Assembly: GCA_037576215.1 (NCBI GenBank)
Contig: JBANDB010000005.1
Span: forward strand, 3,162,001-3,226,000
Direction: 5' to 3'
DNA length: 64,000 nt
DNA from: Armillaria gallica
Taxonomy: Eukaryota > Basidiomycota > Agaricomycetes > Agaricales > Physalacriaceae
Shown: positions 1-12,144 of the stretch, in pieces
Layout: each line of letters begins with the position of its first letter
Position numbering within the stretch: position 1 is the first letter of the stretch
The notes under the pieces: model-generated
Seen by the model: the letters and a program-made list of their open reading frames with translations, nothing else
The model's database searches: none
Told to the model about the DNA's origin: nothing
Position numbers and translations under genes: made by a program

Positions 1-1283
1 TCTCTGCTTCAATGTACAACATCGAAGGGACATGTAAAGGAGAGGAGTGTTGCGCGCATGAAAATGGCCAAGGAATCGCCTGTTTTAAAAAAAAGAATTC
101 TATGCAGCGACATACCCAATACATCACATACGTAGAAATAAGTGTCAACGAAGAGAACGAGTAACGCGGAAGAGAGAGCGATGAGCGCACGGAATAAATA
201 ACGAGATAGAAAACGCACAGTACAATCCGGTCGACCACGATACATATGGGGAAAGAAACGGTGCCAAAGGAGCTTCGTAGCCATTCTCGCTGGAGTCCAG
301 TGTGCGTATAGTGACGGCCTCATTAACAGGTGCGAAGGAAGACAAAAGACAGACGAAGAAAATGGCTGGGAAAGGAGCCGGACTCGTGCACGACGCCCTC
401 TCTACCACGAGGTTTCCTAGTCTGTTCATCCATTCTTCATTCGAGGCCACCGAAGCTCCCTTCTCTCGTAGCCGTTTTTCGGAGATTCCTTGGTCAGTAC
501 TACATCCAAGGGTAGCACATCCTCAATTTGAAAGGGGAAGAGAGGATGGGCTGAGAGGAAGGGAGACACGGTGCAGGGAGAGGACCGGCTAGTGGGAAAA
601 CGCCTAGCTTCGCTCATACCGCCGTCATCCGGGCTCCAAATCTCCATACAGTTAGTGCGTTGGAACTTGCAACTTGACAAAGCTGGGTATTGAATGTTAA
701 CAAATTGACGCGGACATTTGCTAGTGAGACGCCGTCGAGGGGAGAGAAGGGGCAGTTTACGCGTGTACAACTTCTGCGGAGTATATTAGCAAACTTCTGA
801 AATGTCATTTTCGGTGAGGGAGCTCACGATAACATATGAGCAGACTAGGCAGCTTTGCAAGACGTCCGACCTCCCATACCAATCCACTTTGACACGCAGT
901 GTCGACTAGGATATCCTCGCGTCCGTTACAGAATCCACAGCCCTGGGATTGTGGGAACTTCTGTCAAAGTCGGCTGCGCTGAAGGCTTAGAATGGCCATA
1001 AGCTTGGTGGATTGTGCCAAGAAGGGTGCGAAACTTGTCGTGAAATAGAGGGGATATAGAGACTAGCATGGTGTGGTCGAAACTTGAAGCGCCTGTTGCA
1101 TGGGAAAAACTTGACGAGTAGCCGGTAGACATGTCGTTCGACATCGCTCGTCGCTGTTGGCGTGGGAAGCTGAGTCTGATATCTGGGAACATTGGACTGC
1201 GGCAGCATAATGAGGAGGATGGCGAAACCAGTAGGGAAATTTTCGGCAGTGTAGAACACGGCAGCTGTCGGTGAACGTTTGAA

Positions 1284-1344
1284 CTGTGATAGATGCAAGC
1301 AATGTCGATGAAAGAGTTCAGCAAGATGAGAATGGCCAACATAC
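1284..1344 (-). other. Recurrent intron-like module 1
   Basis: Minus-strand 61-nt segment with GTATGT at its start, TTGCTGAAC as branch-point-like core and CACAG at its end, followed by TTC. It resembles twelve other modules in the window. Confidence 0.5.
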
Positions 1345-2120
1345 TCAAGGACGCCGATAGTACGGTCCCCCCTCCCGGTCTGCAAAATGCTCCTGGCTTC
1401 CTCTTAGGCCATCCCCTGCACGTTGACGCGTTGACGCGTCGAACCAAGTCTGAGCCCCGTTTAGGTTGAGGAGCGGCCACCGTTGGAGTGCAAAGTCGAG
1501 GAGTCGCCGCGCCAAGAAATCAAATGAGGCTTGAAGGAAGAGCTTTTGTTGCGTACGTGTCCAGACGAGGAGCGCTTCGAGGCTTTGTATGTGCGCGCAT
1601 GCTCGCAGTCGGATGGAGAGGCCGATCCGAACTCCGATCACAGCTTCCCTTCCATCTCCCACCGTCACCAAGGACGACATCAACAACACCCTCATCTGTT
1701 CACTTAGCAAAAGCCTCCTCTTCGTCGTTCAAACGTTCAAGCGTTCACTGTTTTCGATCCTCTTTTCACATGTCCTTTGTCCTTTCTGCCCAAGTCTATC
1801 TGCCGTCGTCCACGCGCCATGGAAGACCGGCCTCCGACTAACTGTACCAGGCCGTCGGTCGTCTTCATACCAACACCTCCTTCCGATGTTCATTTATAAC
1901 TCCCGGTATTTTATGCTGACGACCTGATTGGCCCACATGCGACAAAAATCCGAAGCAGATGGAAATAAAAGATGCGGCAGAACACAGAGGATGTAGCTTT
2001 TTTCAACGAACCACGACTGCGAACATCACCCTCACCAGGAGTCAGTGAAGGAAGCGAGTGACGTTTAGTGAATGTCAGGGCTGCGTCACCGGCATTCAGT
2101 GTGTTACGGACGTCTCCAGG

Positions 2121-2180
2121 GTATGTCTATTGTCGTCATCTCGAACGCTGAACTTGTATTGACGCAACTGTCATTAGCAG
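2121..2180 (+). other. Recurrent intron-like module 2
   Basis: Plus-strand 60-nt segment starting GTATGTCTA and ending TTAGCAG, with GCTGAAC inside. It is the counterpart of the module at 15,704-15,763. Confidence 0.5.
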
Positions 2181-2489
2181 TTTGTTCGTTGAGAGGAGAA
2201 CAATCCTTCATCGATGAATGACTCCAAAGCTTGTTTGTCGGCAACATTGTTCGAGCCCTCAGAACGTTCAACGTTCAATATTGAACCAATGTTCAAGCTT
2301 TCGATGTTTAAACGTTCACGGTCAAGCTCGGATGGCGCGGGGCTGACGTATCTTGTTAGCGTTGGAAGGTGGATTCTATTTTCCTCTTTGATATTTTTTG
2401 TGACTGATGCATGGCACTCTCCCGTAGCTCCTCCGCTCATTTACAGTGAAGTCTATCCCTGTACCACGTCCTCCTCCATCCTCGGACCC

Positions 2490-3620
2490 TGGTTCTCCTT
2501 CGACCGAGCTTTGCGCCAACACGACGTATCATGTTCCGACGAGATGGACCGGCGACCAGTAGGTGTTGCTGTTGCAGAAGGAATCCTTGCGTATTCAAGG
2601 TGAGTTTGACATTGTTAGTTGGTTTTCACTAGCTAATTTGGTTCAAAAGAGCTCCTTCACATGAAAATACATACCCATCCTCAACTTGTGGGTCAGCGAG
2701 GATTCGAGTTTTACCGCGAGACCACGTATCGACTTCCGGGCGAACGGCATCAGCGAGGAGCACGATGCTTCAGAGGGAGGGAATTGGAGGTGCACAGAGG
2801 GACCGCGCGATTGGCTTACACGTGGATCTCACCGATCCAAAGTGCCCACCACACCCGTAGTACGTCGTTTCTTGTCTTGTTCTTCTTTCCTCATTTGATC
2901 TGACTCTAGTACGTAGATCCCGTCCTCCACTGTCCGATGTCGATGCCTAGCATCGATAGACACAATTCTCAAGGCTGCGTACTCGCAGACTACGTATGGT
3001 GCTTTTCTGTCTGTTCTCCCTAACCTGACAGTCAAGTCTGACAAAATTTCCAGGCGAGGCCAACCACTTCGACGTCTTCTGACAATTTCCTGGTCACGGC
3101 AGCGGCGGCGACGTTTTGCGCTGAGACTATTCCGGCGAGCGAGGGTGGAGAGTTAGGGAGCCCGCGCATGGAGTGTCTAGGAGGCCGTTTTGCATTGCTG
3201 AAAGTGAGTTACCTATATTCACTTCGTTTCTAACTGGCTGATGTACGTGTAACAGACTCCCGGCCCTTCGCTGTGCTTTGACGGTTTTCCCTTTACCAAG
3301 ACTACCACTATCATGATGTGCCCGGCTATGGAATCAAGTTTTGCCATAAGACGACGTATCGCCGTCCGGCGAACGAGGGTAGAGTCCCGCACTTGGATCG
3401 TTTGAGGAGCCGTTTGGCTTTGCTGCAGGTGTGTTTCATATCTTTACCTCGTTTCTCACTAGCTGATCCATTTGTACCAGAATCCCGGCCCATTCTTCAA
3501 TGGCTTTCCGTTCACCAAGACCACCTTCATCACACTGGGAACTTCATAGCAACGGAGCTTTGCGGCGACGCGACGTATCGAGTTCCGGTGAGCACACGCA
3601 ACGAGGTCTGCGGATGACAG
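2490..3620 (+). pseudogene. Fragment with tandemly duplicated exons, unknown
   Basis: Two tandem units of roughly 220-240 bp lie at about 3,165-3,405 and 3,405-3,620. Each ends a short exon at a GTGAGT or GTGTGT donor, has a 53-57-nt intron with a CTGAT branch-like motif, and resumes at CAG or CCAG with an exon encoding PGP...GFPFTKTT. A short motif, CGACGTATC, recurs at about 2,525, 2,724, 3,352 and 3,570. The reading frame between units is broken and no start or stop is convincing, so this is most likely a relic of a gene with internally duplicated exons. The family is not recognised. Confidence 0.35.
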
Positions 3621-4652
3621 GGAAGGACGACGATGCGCCGATTACGCAAGACCCATGTCTTCCCGCGTGCAGCGAGGCAGGTCCGCGCTCGGTCTTCAGT
3701 GCACGCCCTTCCGCGCATCATCTCTTCCTTCCGAGACTCAAGCTCAACGCCGGCGGTGTGCTCGGTGTGCTCGGTGATCTCTGGAGTGCATGAAAGGTAT
3801 GTGTTCACGCGTCAAGGAGATGATTCCGCAACTGACACCATGCCTGCAGTGCGCGCAGATTGCTTAGTCATCAAGACGAGGAGTCGAGTGGACGCTTTTG
3901 TTCACCCCCGTCGAACCCGTCGCGGCTGATTGAATAGCCGCCGTCTGTTGAGGGCGACGCGGGGTTGGATAACGGCGTCTTGTGTTTGACTCGATGCGGC
4001 GTTCTGGGAATTGTCAAGGGTGAGCTGACTTTTCTTTGCTGTTGCGGCAGATGCTGACTTGCTTATATTCCAGCTCGTTGCCGTCTGTTGAAAGGTAGGT
4101 CCATCGGGTTAGGGTTACACTGACAGCAGCTGCGCGAGTCCATCGGGACTCACATTATATTTTTTTGGGCAAATCGGATCCACAACGGCAAGCCTCGGAT
4201 TCCCATTGGAACGATTTCAACGGGAGACTACGCTTGGCTGGCGCACAGACGGGAGGAAGCCCCTCCCATTTGTGCATTTTGCGAATACCTTCGGGACGGG
4301 GAGATTATGATCCTACGAGGTAGAAAGGCTGCCGACTTACGTGCTTTTTCGTCGCCTAACCGTGTTAATTTTGTGTTAGGCGAATCTTCGGGAAATTTAT
4401 TCTCTTTTCTTCGTTACATCCTGTACACTAGTAGCATCAATATACATATTCTGCTCTTTCTTTCCTTATCGCGCCCGCCCTCGTCGAGAAATCCGCCTTT
4501 TCATCGATGTCCTTCGGTGGTGAATATTACCGAGGAAATGGAGGAAGTGAAGGATGAAGAGCCGATACACTGACTTGAAGCAAATAAACTTCTTGTAGTG
4601 CTGGTTGGGCTTCCCGCTACGACACATACTTCTTGATATTGACCATTACGAA
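3621..4652. other. Region with no supported gene
   Basis: Nothing convincing is seen here apart from short unrelated open frames. It grades into a fragment of the dispersed gene family near 4,600. Confidence 0.4.
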
Positions 4653-4708
4653 CTGCGGATGCAAGTAATATCAACATGGGGTCAATGGGGTGAGGATCAT
4701 GGACATAC
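4653..4708 (-). other. Recurrent intron-like module 3
   Basis: Minus-strand 56-nt segment, GTATGTCC at its start and CCGCAG at its end. The following exon-like sequence encodes FVMVNI, comparable to FIVDN after the module at 44,570. Confidence 0.5.
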
Positions 4709-4883
4709 CCGGGAGGCGCAGTACGATGCTGAATGCTGTTTCTCCCACCTCTCCCCTCCTCCAAAAGTGTCACGGTGACGCATCATCTGTCCGGAGCAGA
4801 CTCCGAGAGTCGTTCAAGTTGAAGCGTCGCCACTTATTGGGATGTACAAATTTAGGACCGTCGCCTGCCGGTTAGAGGGATCC

Positions 4884-4974
4884 GAATTCTCTGTAACCTT
4901 ATCTAAATTTCTTAAGACAAGCAATAAAAATCATATTCAAGATAAGATAATATAAGCTGTCTCAAGATATCTTA
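4884..4974 (+). repeat. Left terminal inverted repeat of KDZ element
   Basis: Pairs with 9,613-9,702. The block ending CTGTCTCAAGATATCTTA is identical in both copies; the outer 35 bp are more diverged. Confidence 0.75.
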
Positions 4975-5171
4975 ATCACATTTTTGGTAGAAATTATGAT
5001 AATGGAGAATGAGATGTCGAGAGACTCACCTCCATCTTAACTTATCTTAGATTCACATTAAGATTAAAAAGACAGGACAAGATAAGATGAGATAAGATGA
5101 GATACAATCAGATGTTGACCACATTATACTGGCTGCTCCACCTCAACATCACTATGGACCATCATTGGTAC

Positions 5172-8100
5172 TCACATAGCTGCCTCTCCTGCCTGGACAC
5201 AACTCAAATGACTTGAAAGAAGCTCACCCCAAGGCAGATCAAGAAGATGAGTATATCCAGCCTCTTTCAAACAAGTTGTTGTCTGCTCAATCTGGGCATC
5301 CATCATAGCGATATGCTCCCAAGCAAATGCAAGATATCCGATCTTGGACAGCTCTTCAGAAGTGAGTGTTTTGCAAGCCTGGATCCATGCATTCTTCTCA
5401 GCTGTAAAGCTTCTAATGACATGTAGAAAATCAGCTTGCTTGAATTCATGCTGTTCTTGCCATTGCAACATTTCTGCTTCACAGCAAAACCACTGTACAT
5501 GATTACCTTCATTGGAATCAGCATACAAAACAACAAGGGAGTCAAGTGTATGCTCACCTTCATAAATCCAAGCCTCAAGATCAGCAGTGTTGATATTCCC
5601 ATGCTCATTTAGTTTATAAATCCAGGAAGGTTTGTTGGTTGCCATTTCATTATCATTATTCTCATCCTCTGCTGAGTTTAGAGATGCTGCTATATGCATA
5701 AATCAGAATGATAATAACATCAAATTGAGTTGGTGCACCATTAGATGTTTTCTTTCCTTTTTTCTTGATAGCTTGCTTTTTAATCTTTTTCTTCTTACAT
5801 GCATTTAAGGCTAAGAAAATCAATATATCAGACATCAACAATCACTGTAAAATGGATGGTTAAGCTTACTTTCATCATCATTGTGCATATGCTTTGTCCC
5901 ATGACCACTGAAACCCTTCACTGTATTTTGCAATGAGGCCTGCTGGAACCATGTATATATCTGGCCATCTGTTGTCCTTGAAGCACCTGCCAGCTGGTTC
6001 TTGTCCACTGACCGCTGTGTTGTATCCTCCTTGCTGATATCAGGGAGTCCCTTCATTTATGTGTCATCAATAGTACCCATCAAGATAAGAGCTGTGTGAT
6101 AGGCATTCCAATCAACCATGCCTGAATTGCACTGAAGTTTAACTCGCCACAATTTTTCCTGATTTTTGGTGTTATGTTTGTAGCCCTTCATGTTCTTGCT
6201 TTTGTCATAGCCCATGCTTTGTAACTGATTGGACATCAGAAGAACAGTGTGCAGTGTATCAAATGCAGCTCCTTCCTGCAGACTGGTTTCATACTTGATC
6301 AACACATTCACCCACTTGCTACCCACCCATTCTTCCAGTTCCACTCTGCTTAGTGCTGATGGTAAGCTCAAAGGCCACTCCTCTGGCACAGTCACTGATT
6401 CCCTAGCCTTTTGCTTCTTCTGTTTCTTCACCCCCTTCATCTTCATCTTTGACTGGATGGTGTCAAGAGCGGTGATGACATCAACCAAAGGCGAGCCCTT
6501 TGTTGCAAGACCCATGTACTTCAGACACAGCTCAAACCAGCTCTTGATTGATTTCTACAATGACAGGTGTTTGCATCTGATTGTTTCTTCATCAGTCTCA
6601 TTGGGATAATTCTTCTCTTTGGCTACAAGCAGCTGGAGATGGTGCCTGATATTCTGTCTCAACACTGTTGCTAGAATCTCAAACAGTTGTACTCGCTGTT
6701 GTCACTCGAGTTCAAGACCTTCGCTCATGAATTCAGCCATTCTCTTATCTTTGACAGTGTCTCTGAGTTTGGCTACTTTGATAGAGTTTGATAGGAGCAG
6801 ATCAATGGCCCCATTCATTGTTGGCACTATCAAAAGTATTAGCACCATTGACACAGGTTAAAAGTAATAACAACCATACTGTTTTGCTTCCGATAATGAT
6901 ATGGACTTTGCCATAGGTCCTTCTGGCCCCTCTTTGGTTTGGGCATCGATGCCAGACATTCTTGAGGCTCTTGCTGCCATAGTAAGACTTGCTGTTGAGG
7001 TAGGCTTGCACTAAGCCAGTGGAAATAGCTTTTGTGTGCAAAAAACTGCTTCCGTGCATATACAGTGTCCTTGTACAACTTGTTGGCTATATATCTCAGA
7101 GAGTTAAGTCTGATACCAATGAGTCAACAAAAATTGACTTATGCATGTTCATCAGCTTCCGATAATTCCAATCCATTGCCTGGTAGAAGTATATTTCATG
7201 TCCATGCTTGAGATTCATCTGGTGAATCATTGGACTTCGGCTGTTGGAAAATGCCCAGAATTGTTCCACCCTCCCACCATGAAAATGACAGAGGGACCCA
7301 AGATAGATCAGATTGAAATCTTCATTGCATTGATCTCTGTGACTGTTGATGTGGCAAAGCAGAATGATCTTTACAGATCGCACAGCATGGTGGTTCATGG
7401 GAGAGAGTGTTTGGGCATCGAAGTGTTCAGCAATGTGCACACAATACTGGCAATTGATGTCGATATATGTTTTTCCTTGATATCATAGGAAAAACATATA
7501 TCAACACATTCAGAGCTGTCTTGGGCAAGACAAGCGAGCTCCAGTGCTCAAGCTAGGGCATTGTCCATGGTCTTTTGACTGTTAATAGGTCAGTGATCAT
7601 GTTCTCTGCAGGAAGGAGCCAGGATACATACTCTTCTCCCTTCTGAAAATCAGCCATTGCCTTGACAAAGACATGGCTACACTGTATTTGTCCAACACCT
7701 GTATACTTGCAATTGTCAAATCTAGCATTTTGACTGGTCACCACCTTATGGTTATTGCATGGCACTTTCTAATATGACAATGAGCCTTATCTCAAGTCAG
7801 TAGTGAGGGAAAGTGACACATACCTTCCCTCCTTTCAGATTTATAACCTCCCGCAGATACACCTCCCAGTCTTCCCAGCTAGGGTAAATCCCACATCCTC
7901 CAACCAGTGCGAGATCCTCAGGATCAGTGTTCTTCTCCTGTTTATTGACATGGAAATTCCTGTCACCAGTTATTTATAGTTGATTGGTATGTCTGACATT
8001 GTGGTTCAGCAGCATGCAATGCACCTCAGATAATGAAGACTTATCTCATATTATTTGGAATATTTTTTGATCTGACTTCTGAATTCCATCCAACCTCTGG

Positions 8101-8837
8101 ACAGGCTGGACAGAACACCATCAGGTTCTTGAGGCAGTGGTGCTTGATAATCTCATCGAACTTGTGTAAGACACCAGACCAACGTTCAGCCTTCATCAAA
8201 TTCCAGACATGGAAAACATGTCGGATCTGCTTGGTGACATCCTGAAAACTATGTTATATTATGGAGACAACATGCCATAGATAGCAGCGACACTTACAGA
8301 AATACTGGCACAGTATTTATTATTGGATAGTCATTGCCATGCTCCAACCATATTGTGCATATTGGCTGTGCATTCAATGTGCAGCAGCTGGAACTGCTTC
8401 AGCAACTTAAATGAGAATGACATTTTCGGTAGTGTTGTAGTCACTGGGAATAAGTGTGTGTGCATGAGTTGGTCAACCCAGTCAGAACCATAAAACTCTT
8501 GGCATCCACAGTATTGCAGCATGGTGTTATGGATGCCATTCACATCTACAATGATCATCTTGACTGCCTTGCGAGGAACAGGGCATTCACCACTGTGGTG
8601 ACCAAGCTGCGGCATATAACCTAACTTGTGTATATCTTTTCTCACAAAAAAGCCCTCTTCCTCCCACACCTGCACCCAGTGATTCCAGCAGTTCGAATGA
8701 TGGTTGATAAAGCAGCGAGTGCAGCTCAGTGGATATTGGACGCAGTCCTCGCATCGTGTTGTTCGATAGCCCTCTCCACAGGGACATGGCATGTTCAAAG
8801 CAACAAAAATTCTGTCGTCTACATGACCATGCCGCAA
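5172..8837 (-). pseudogene. KDZ transposase with CxC2-like cysteine cluster, fragmented
   Basis: Minus-strand coding blocks, in order from the N-terminal side, are as follows. 8,331-8,837 holds a cysteine cluster (CPCGEG, RCEDC, CTRCF) followed by LGHHSGECPVP, the signature of the CxC2-like domain that precedes KDZ transposases. 7,553-7,765 contains CNNHK and VVTSQNAR...DFQKGEE, matching the family's CNNHR/DFQKGE region. About 7,096-7,490 contains DCQYC and GRVEQFW. 6,057-6,515 and 5,172-5,699 form the helical C-terminal part. KDZ enzymes are RNase H-fold transposases acting in the nucleus on element ends. The blocks lie in different frames, partly because of introns, and at least some joins need frameshifts, so the gene is probably inactive. 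Exact exon ends were not resolved. Confidence 0.7.
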
Positions 8838-9289
8838 TGAACTCTTTCAACAGCAGTGGTACTGTAACAGCTGTGGTGCAAGAGGATAATGAAGATGGCA
8901 TTCCAGCAACAGTTACACATTCCCTGGATGATGGACTCCTTGACAATGACAACGATGATAGAAACCTTGGTGGGGCCATAGCTACAGCCAGCAATCCCGA
9001 CATTGAACCGGTCATGTCTAAGTGTATGAGCAGCAACACTCAATGTCAAGAAATGCCAAGCCCTTTACCTCAGCAAAAGCCTGCAAAAGGATCAACCAAA
9101 GGACGACCTTCAACTAGGAAGCCTGTCGCACAAGGGAACCTTGAAGAACCCTGCCATGGAACTCAGCAATGTATGCAATCAACTTGGACTGCAGCAGCCA
9201 ATCAGATAGGGTGGTCTCCTTCAAAGCCGAAAAGCAGTAAAAGAGGGCAGAAGACAGTCAAAGAAGTTCCCGAGAAGGCTTCTAAGTGA
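8729..9289 (+). CDS. Plus-strand ORF opposite KDZ 5' region, hypothetical
   Basis: A 186-codon open frame begins inside the antisense of the CxC2 exon and runs towards the right end of the KDZ element. The product is hydrophilic: an acidic central stretch (about residues 50-80) and a basic Lys/Ser/Pro-rich tail with runs such as SKPKSSKRGQK. That composition is more protein-like than most antisense shadows. No domain is recognised. It could be a second gene of the transposon, an exon of an unrelated gene, or chance. No splice or promoter evidence was found. Confidence 0.25.
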   Translation: MDIGRSPRIVLFDSPLHRDMACSKQQKFCRLHDHAAMNSFNSSGTVTAVVQEDNEDGIPATVTHSLDDGLLDNDNDDRNLGGAIATASNPDIEPVMSKCMSSNTQCQEMPSPLPQQKPAKGSTKGRPSTRKPVAQGNLEEPCHGTQQCMQSTWTAAANQIGWSPSKPKSSKRGQKTVKEVPEKASK

Positions 9290-9612
9290 CAGAGGTAGCT
9301 GTCTTGCATCTAGCATTATTGTCCTGCATACTAACCATGTTTCTATCAGGAAATGAGTGCAAGAGTTGTTGACATGAATAGGTAGGGATCATTGTTATCA
9401 TGTATATTGTTGTCAATAATTCTATATTTGCTTGAGCTAAATCAAGATAAGATGAAATGTCTTAAGACAGACCAATTTTTTTAAGATAACTGGCAACTGA
9501 ACATCTTAAGATTACTGGAGATTGTGTTGCTTAAGATGGGTGGACTTAAGATGTCTTAAGATAGAGGTGTCCTATGTACAACTGTGCCATATCTTAGTGA
9601 AAGTAGTGAAAT

Positions 9613-9702
9613 AAGATATCTTGAGACAGCTTATATTATCTTATCTTGGAAATGATTTTTATTGACATATCTTAAGATTACTAGGTAAGGTTTTATGAAT
9701 TC
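9613..9702 (-). repeat. Right terminal inverted repeat of KDZ element
   Basis: Inverted counterpart of 4,884-4,974. The sequence next to it (9,440-9,612) is filled with TAAGAT/ATCTTAAG words. Confidence 0.75.
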
Positions 9703-10070
9703 TGGGGTGATGGTGGCAGAATGGGTTCTCACCGTGGACCTCAGGCTAGGCTAGAAGATTATGCCGGGCTGGAATAAGTGAATATGGAGGACGCTATGAT
9801 CACATTGGACCAGGAGGATTGTTCGGGAGGCTCTAGTAGGTGCGTTACCCATAAAAAAGAATGAAAGAGCTAGCAGCGTGCTATTTGTCGACCATCTCCA
9901 TTTTCTTGCAGGTTAGACCGCCACGCGCCAAGCCCTGCATACGTCTAGCATTCAGACTCATGCCAGCGACACGATAACGACCATGTCACGGATGCAGCAA
10001 ATACCGCAGATGATGGCAAGAACGTTGTCCCCTTCTCTCTACCGGTACGTGATATCAAGAAGCATGTGCG
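9703..10070. other. Spacer with no supported gene
   Basis: No gene or repeat recognised between the KDZ element and the gene-family fragment that follows. Confidence 0.4.
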
Positions 10071-10424
10071 TTACTTCCTGACGAAGGAGTCCACGATCTC
10101 GTCGCCGGTGTTGGAATCGACTTTGAACTGGGGATGTGAACAACAGGGAGTCTTCGATGTAGAGGTATGGAGGACAAGGGATAATGGGCGACATAGAAAC
10201 TAATCCGGAAGGAGTTTCGCGTGTTACGGTAGTCGTGGTCTCTGCACTGGTGTTGTAGGGATTGTAGGTGAAGGAGAATCTGAGACACGGAGAAGGATGC
10301 AGTAAATTTGGGTACGGTCGACATTGCCAATGAACATTTTCTCCTTGGAGTCGGTGTTCACGTTACTGAAGGACTCGTTCCGGTAGTGCTTGATGGTCTT
10401 CTCTCGGCGAATGACTATTACAAA

Positions 10425-10478
10425 CTGCCGATGAAAGTCGTGTCGATACGAGTTCAATGAGGTGACGATGGCGGATAC
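10425..10478 (-). other. Recurrent intron-like module 4
   Basis: Minus-strand 54-nt segment, GTATCC at its start and CGGCAG at its end. Splicing it joins GHIAVIQCG to FVIVIRR in frame. Confidence 0.55.
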
Positions 10479-11360
10479 ACCACACTGGATGACGGCGATG
10501 TGACCCTCGCATTCACAGAAACGTCCCTCCTCGGTATTCCCACTCCAAGTCTTCTCACCCATATCTAGCGTCATCCACCAGCACGATGCCTGCGCATCCA
10601 TTCCTCCCAGTCGATCTCTGCCAAAAACTATGTCATTGACAATCCAGCAGTCCCGTTCAAGCTGAGGGGCCGCTACCCTTGGCTGTATTAACCAAGGAGT
10701 TTTTATCATGCTCCAACTACACGATGCCGAATTCCCTTCCGACTCCCACCCCATTGATGAGGAGCCACTACCCTTGGAGGACTCTCCGTGCCCGGACATT
10801 GACCAGAACATTGACGTGACAGGCACGTAAGCTTTTGGGCGGCCTAGCTTTTGCTAGGTGAACAGGCGTGGATGAGGACTTCCGTAGTCCTCGAGGACGG
10901 TGGGAGCCATGATTGAGGTTTCAGATCGGAGTTTCCATCCGATCCTTCCGCAGGCAGAGTCGACCTCTTTGAATTTTGAATTCTTCCTTGTCGACGACGA
11001 CGATCATCCTCACGAGCCATCTTCTGGTCCCCTCTTTCTCTTTCGTCTTTGGGGGGGGGTTCATATACTCTGAGTCCTGTACAGATGACCTGATGGATTC
11101 GTACTGGAGTTTGACTGGCATTCGCGGAGCTGAAGGCATATATCAGCTTGCCTACCAAGGACTTTCTATTCCCAAATACCTGACCACAAGGTTCCCGTAC
11201 TACTGTTTGCAGTGCCTGACTCTGCTTCCGGGGCTTCTGAATAGTCAAAGGAAATCGCCACTGTAAAGGCGCTTCTCCCTTGGAGTCGCTGGAACGCAAT
11301 AGCGACATCTAGCTTCTCGGCGACTTTTTCCTTGATGAAAATACCGGCAACCGTTATGAA

Positions 11361-11409
11361 CTGCACAGGAAGATGTCAATAGAGCTCAGCGAGATGACGG
11401 CAGACATAC
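11361..11409 (-). other. Recurrent intron-like module 5
   Basis: Minus-strand 49-nt segment starting GTATGTCTGCC and ending TGTGCAG, followed by TTC. Confidence 0.55.
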
Positions 11410-12144
11410 TCAACAATCGTACAGGACGCCGTTAACACGGTCAGAAGGCGACTTTTCAAGTTGCGAGTCTCAGTCTACAAAGTTGGAATGCTACACGCGT
11501 CTTGACAGCATGCCGAAAACTTGCTAGCTCGTCCTAATGAGGCTAGGCTGAGGAATGGCTGTGCGCAGACGAGCTGTGAGGCCCGGGCTATGATAGTAAG
11601 TGTCACGTTTCCCCAGATGCTTGGGTCAACGGAGGATGCCAAACAACGTTATCATCTTGCGCTGACATTCCGTGCAAGGATTATCTTCGCTTCGTTCTTG
11701 CTTCTCTCTCTTCATCTAAATCACTGCGTCACTGCGTCACTGCGCCACCTCTTCACTGCTTCACCCGACTTACTTACGAAAGATTCCCGGGCCCTTCTGT
11801 GCTTGGGTAGCACCTGATCTGTCAGTGTAGCTACGTCTTTAAGCTGCTCGAATTCTAGGTTTCCCGAACAACTGAATTCTCGGCTTCCACAGCTACGAGT
11901 TTGAGCTTCCGGCATCTCTTCATCCTGGTATTCATACCGGAACCTGTCTCATTGTCGGCCTCCCCTCTGCTCAACTCTCAAATCCGAGAGTTCCCTACAA
12001 CGCAAGAACAAACGTTTGTTGTATTGCATCTCAAATTTCGTTCATTGGTACCATCTGAATACTTCAAGTTGTTACCATCGCCATTCTTGTCTCAATTCAT
12101 AGCTTCGCTTAGACCGTCTAGCACGCTAACTCTGCTGCGCCAGC
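11410..12144. promoter_or_regulatory. Upstream region of the Smr gene
   Basis: No gene is supported here. The stretch next to the start codon is pyrimidine-rich, as is common in basidiomycete promoters. No clear TATA box was found. Confidence 0.3.

Larger units (their letters stand above)
1..2260. repeat. Dispersed gene-fragment family, copy A
   Basis: This stretch aligns by eye with 13,900-15,860 (same orientation) and with about 50,350-52,420 (inverted). Shared blocks include the segment near 560-660 (compare 14,140-14,215) and near 1,480-1,700 (compare 15,040-15,240). On the minus strand, 614-808 encodes a peptide containing NVRVNLLTF, also seen at 14,191-14,421, so the repeat was once protein coding. 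Two intron-like modules lie inside it, at 1,284-1,344 on minus and 2,121-2,180 on plus, which suggests a divergent gene pair. No open frame is long enough to call a functional gene and the family is not recognised. The copy starts before the window and similarity fades after about 2,260. Confidence 0.6.
4884..9702 (-). mobile_element. KDZ-type DNA transposon (about 4.8 kb)
   Basis: The element is bounded by terminal inverted repeats of about 90 bp, both beginning GAATTC and sharing the block AACCTTA and, further in, GATAAGATAATATAAGCTG. Inside both termini there are dense copies of ATCTTAAG/TAAGAT words (4,900-5,110 and 9,440-9,690), as expected of subterminal transposase-binding repeats. The minus strand carries pieces of a KDZ (Kyakuja-Dileera-Zisupton) transposase. 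No clear target duplication could be read next to the GAATTC ends, so the exact termini may be off by a few bases. Confidence 0.75.
10071..11409 (-). pseudogene. Gene-family member with short introns (copy F), unknown function
   Basis: The minus strand carries exon-like pieces joined by two modules of the recurrent intron type (11,361-11,409 and 10,425-10,478). After the first, the exon starts FITVAG and contains LDVAIAFQRLQ. After the second it starts FVIV and contains NESFSNVNTDSKEKMF. The last exon probably follows a CCCCAG acceptor near 10,125 and reads FKVDSNTGDEIVDSFVRK before a TAA at 10,071-10,073. Similar peptides appear in other copies, for example SKESLF-like near 15,820. Not all exons can be joined in one frame, so it may be decayed. 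No family is recognised. Confidence 0.4.

Noticed and set aside
9..323. Minus-strand open frame of 104 codons at the window start
   Set aside because: Lies in a repeat copy whose other copies do not keep this frame.
7141..7488. Plus-strand frame of 115 codons in the KDZ element
   Set aside because: Antisense of the transposase block containing GRVEQFW; no independent evidence.
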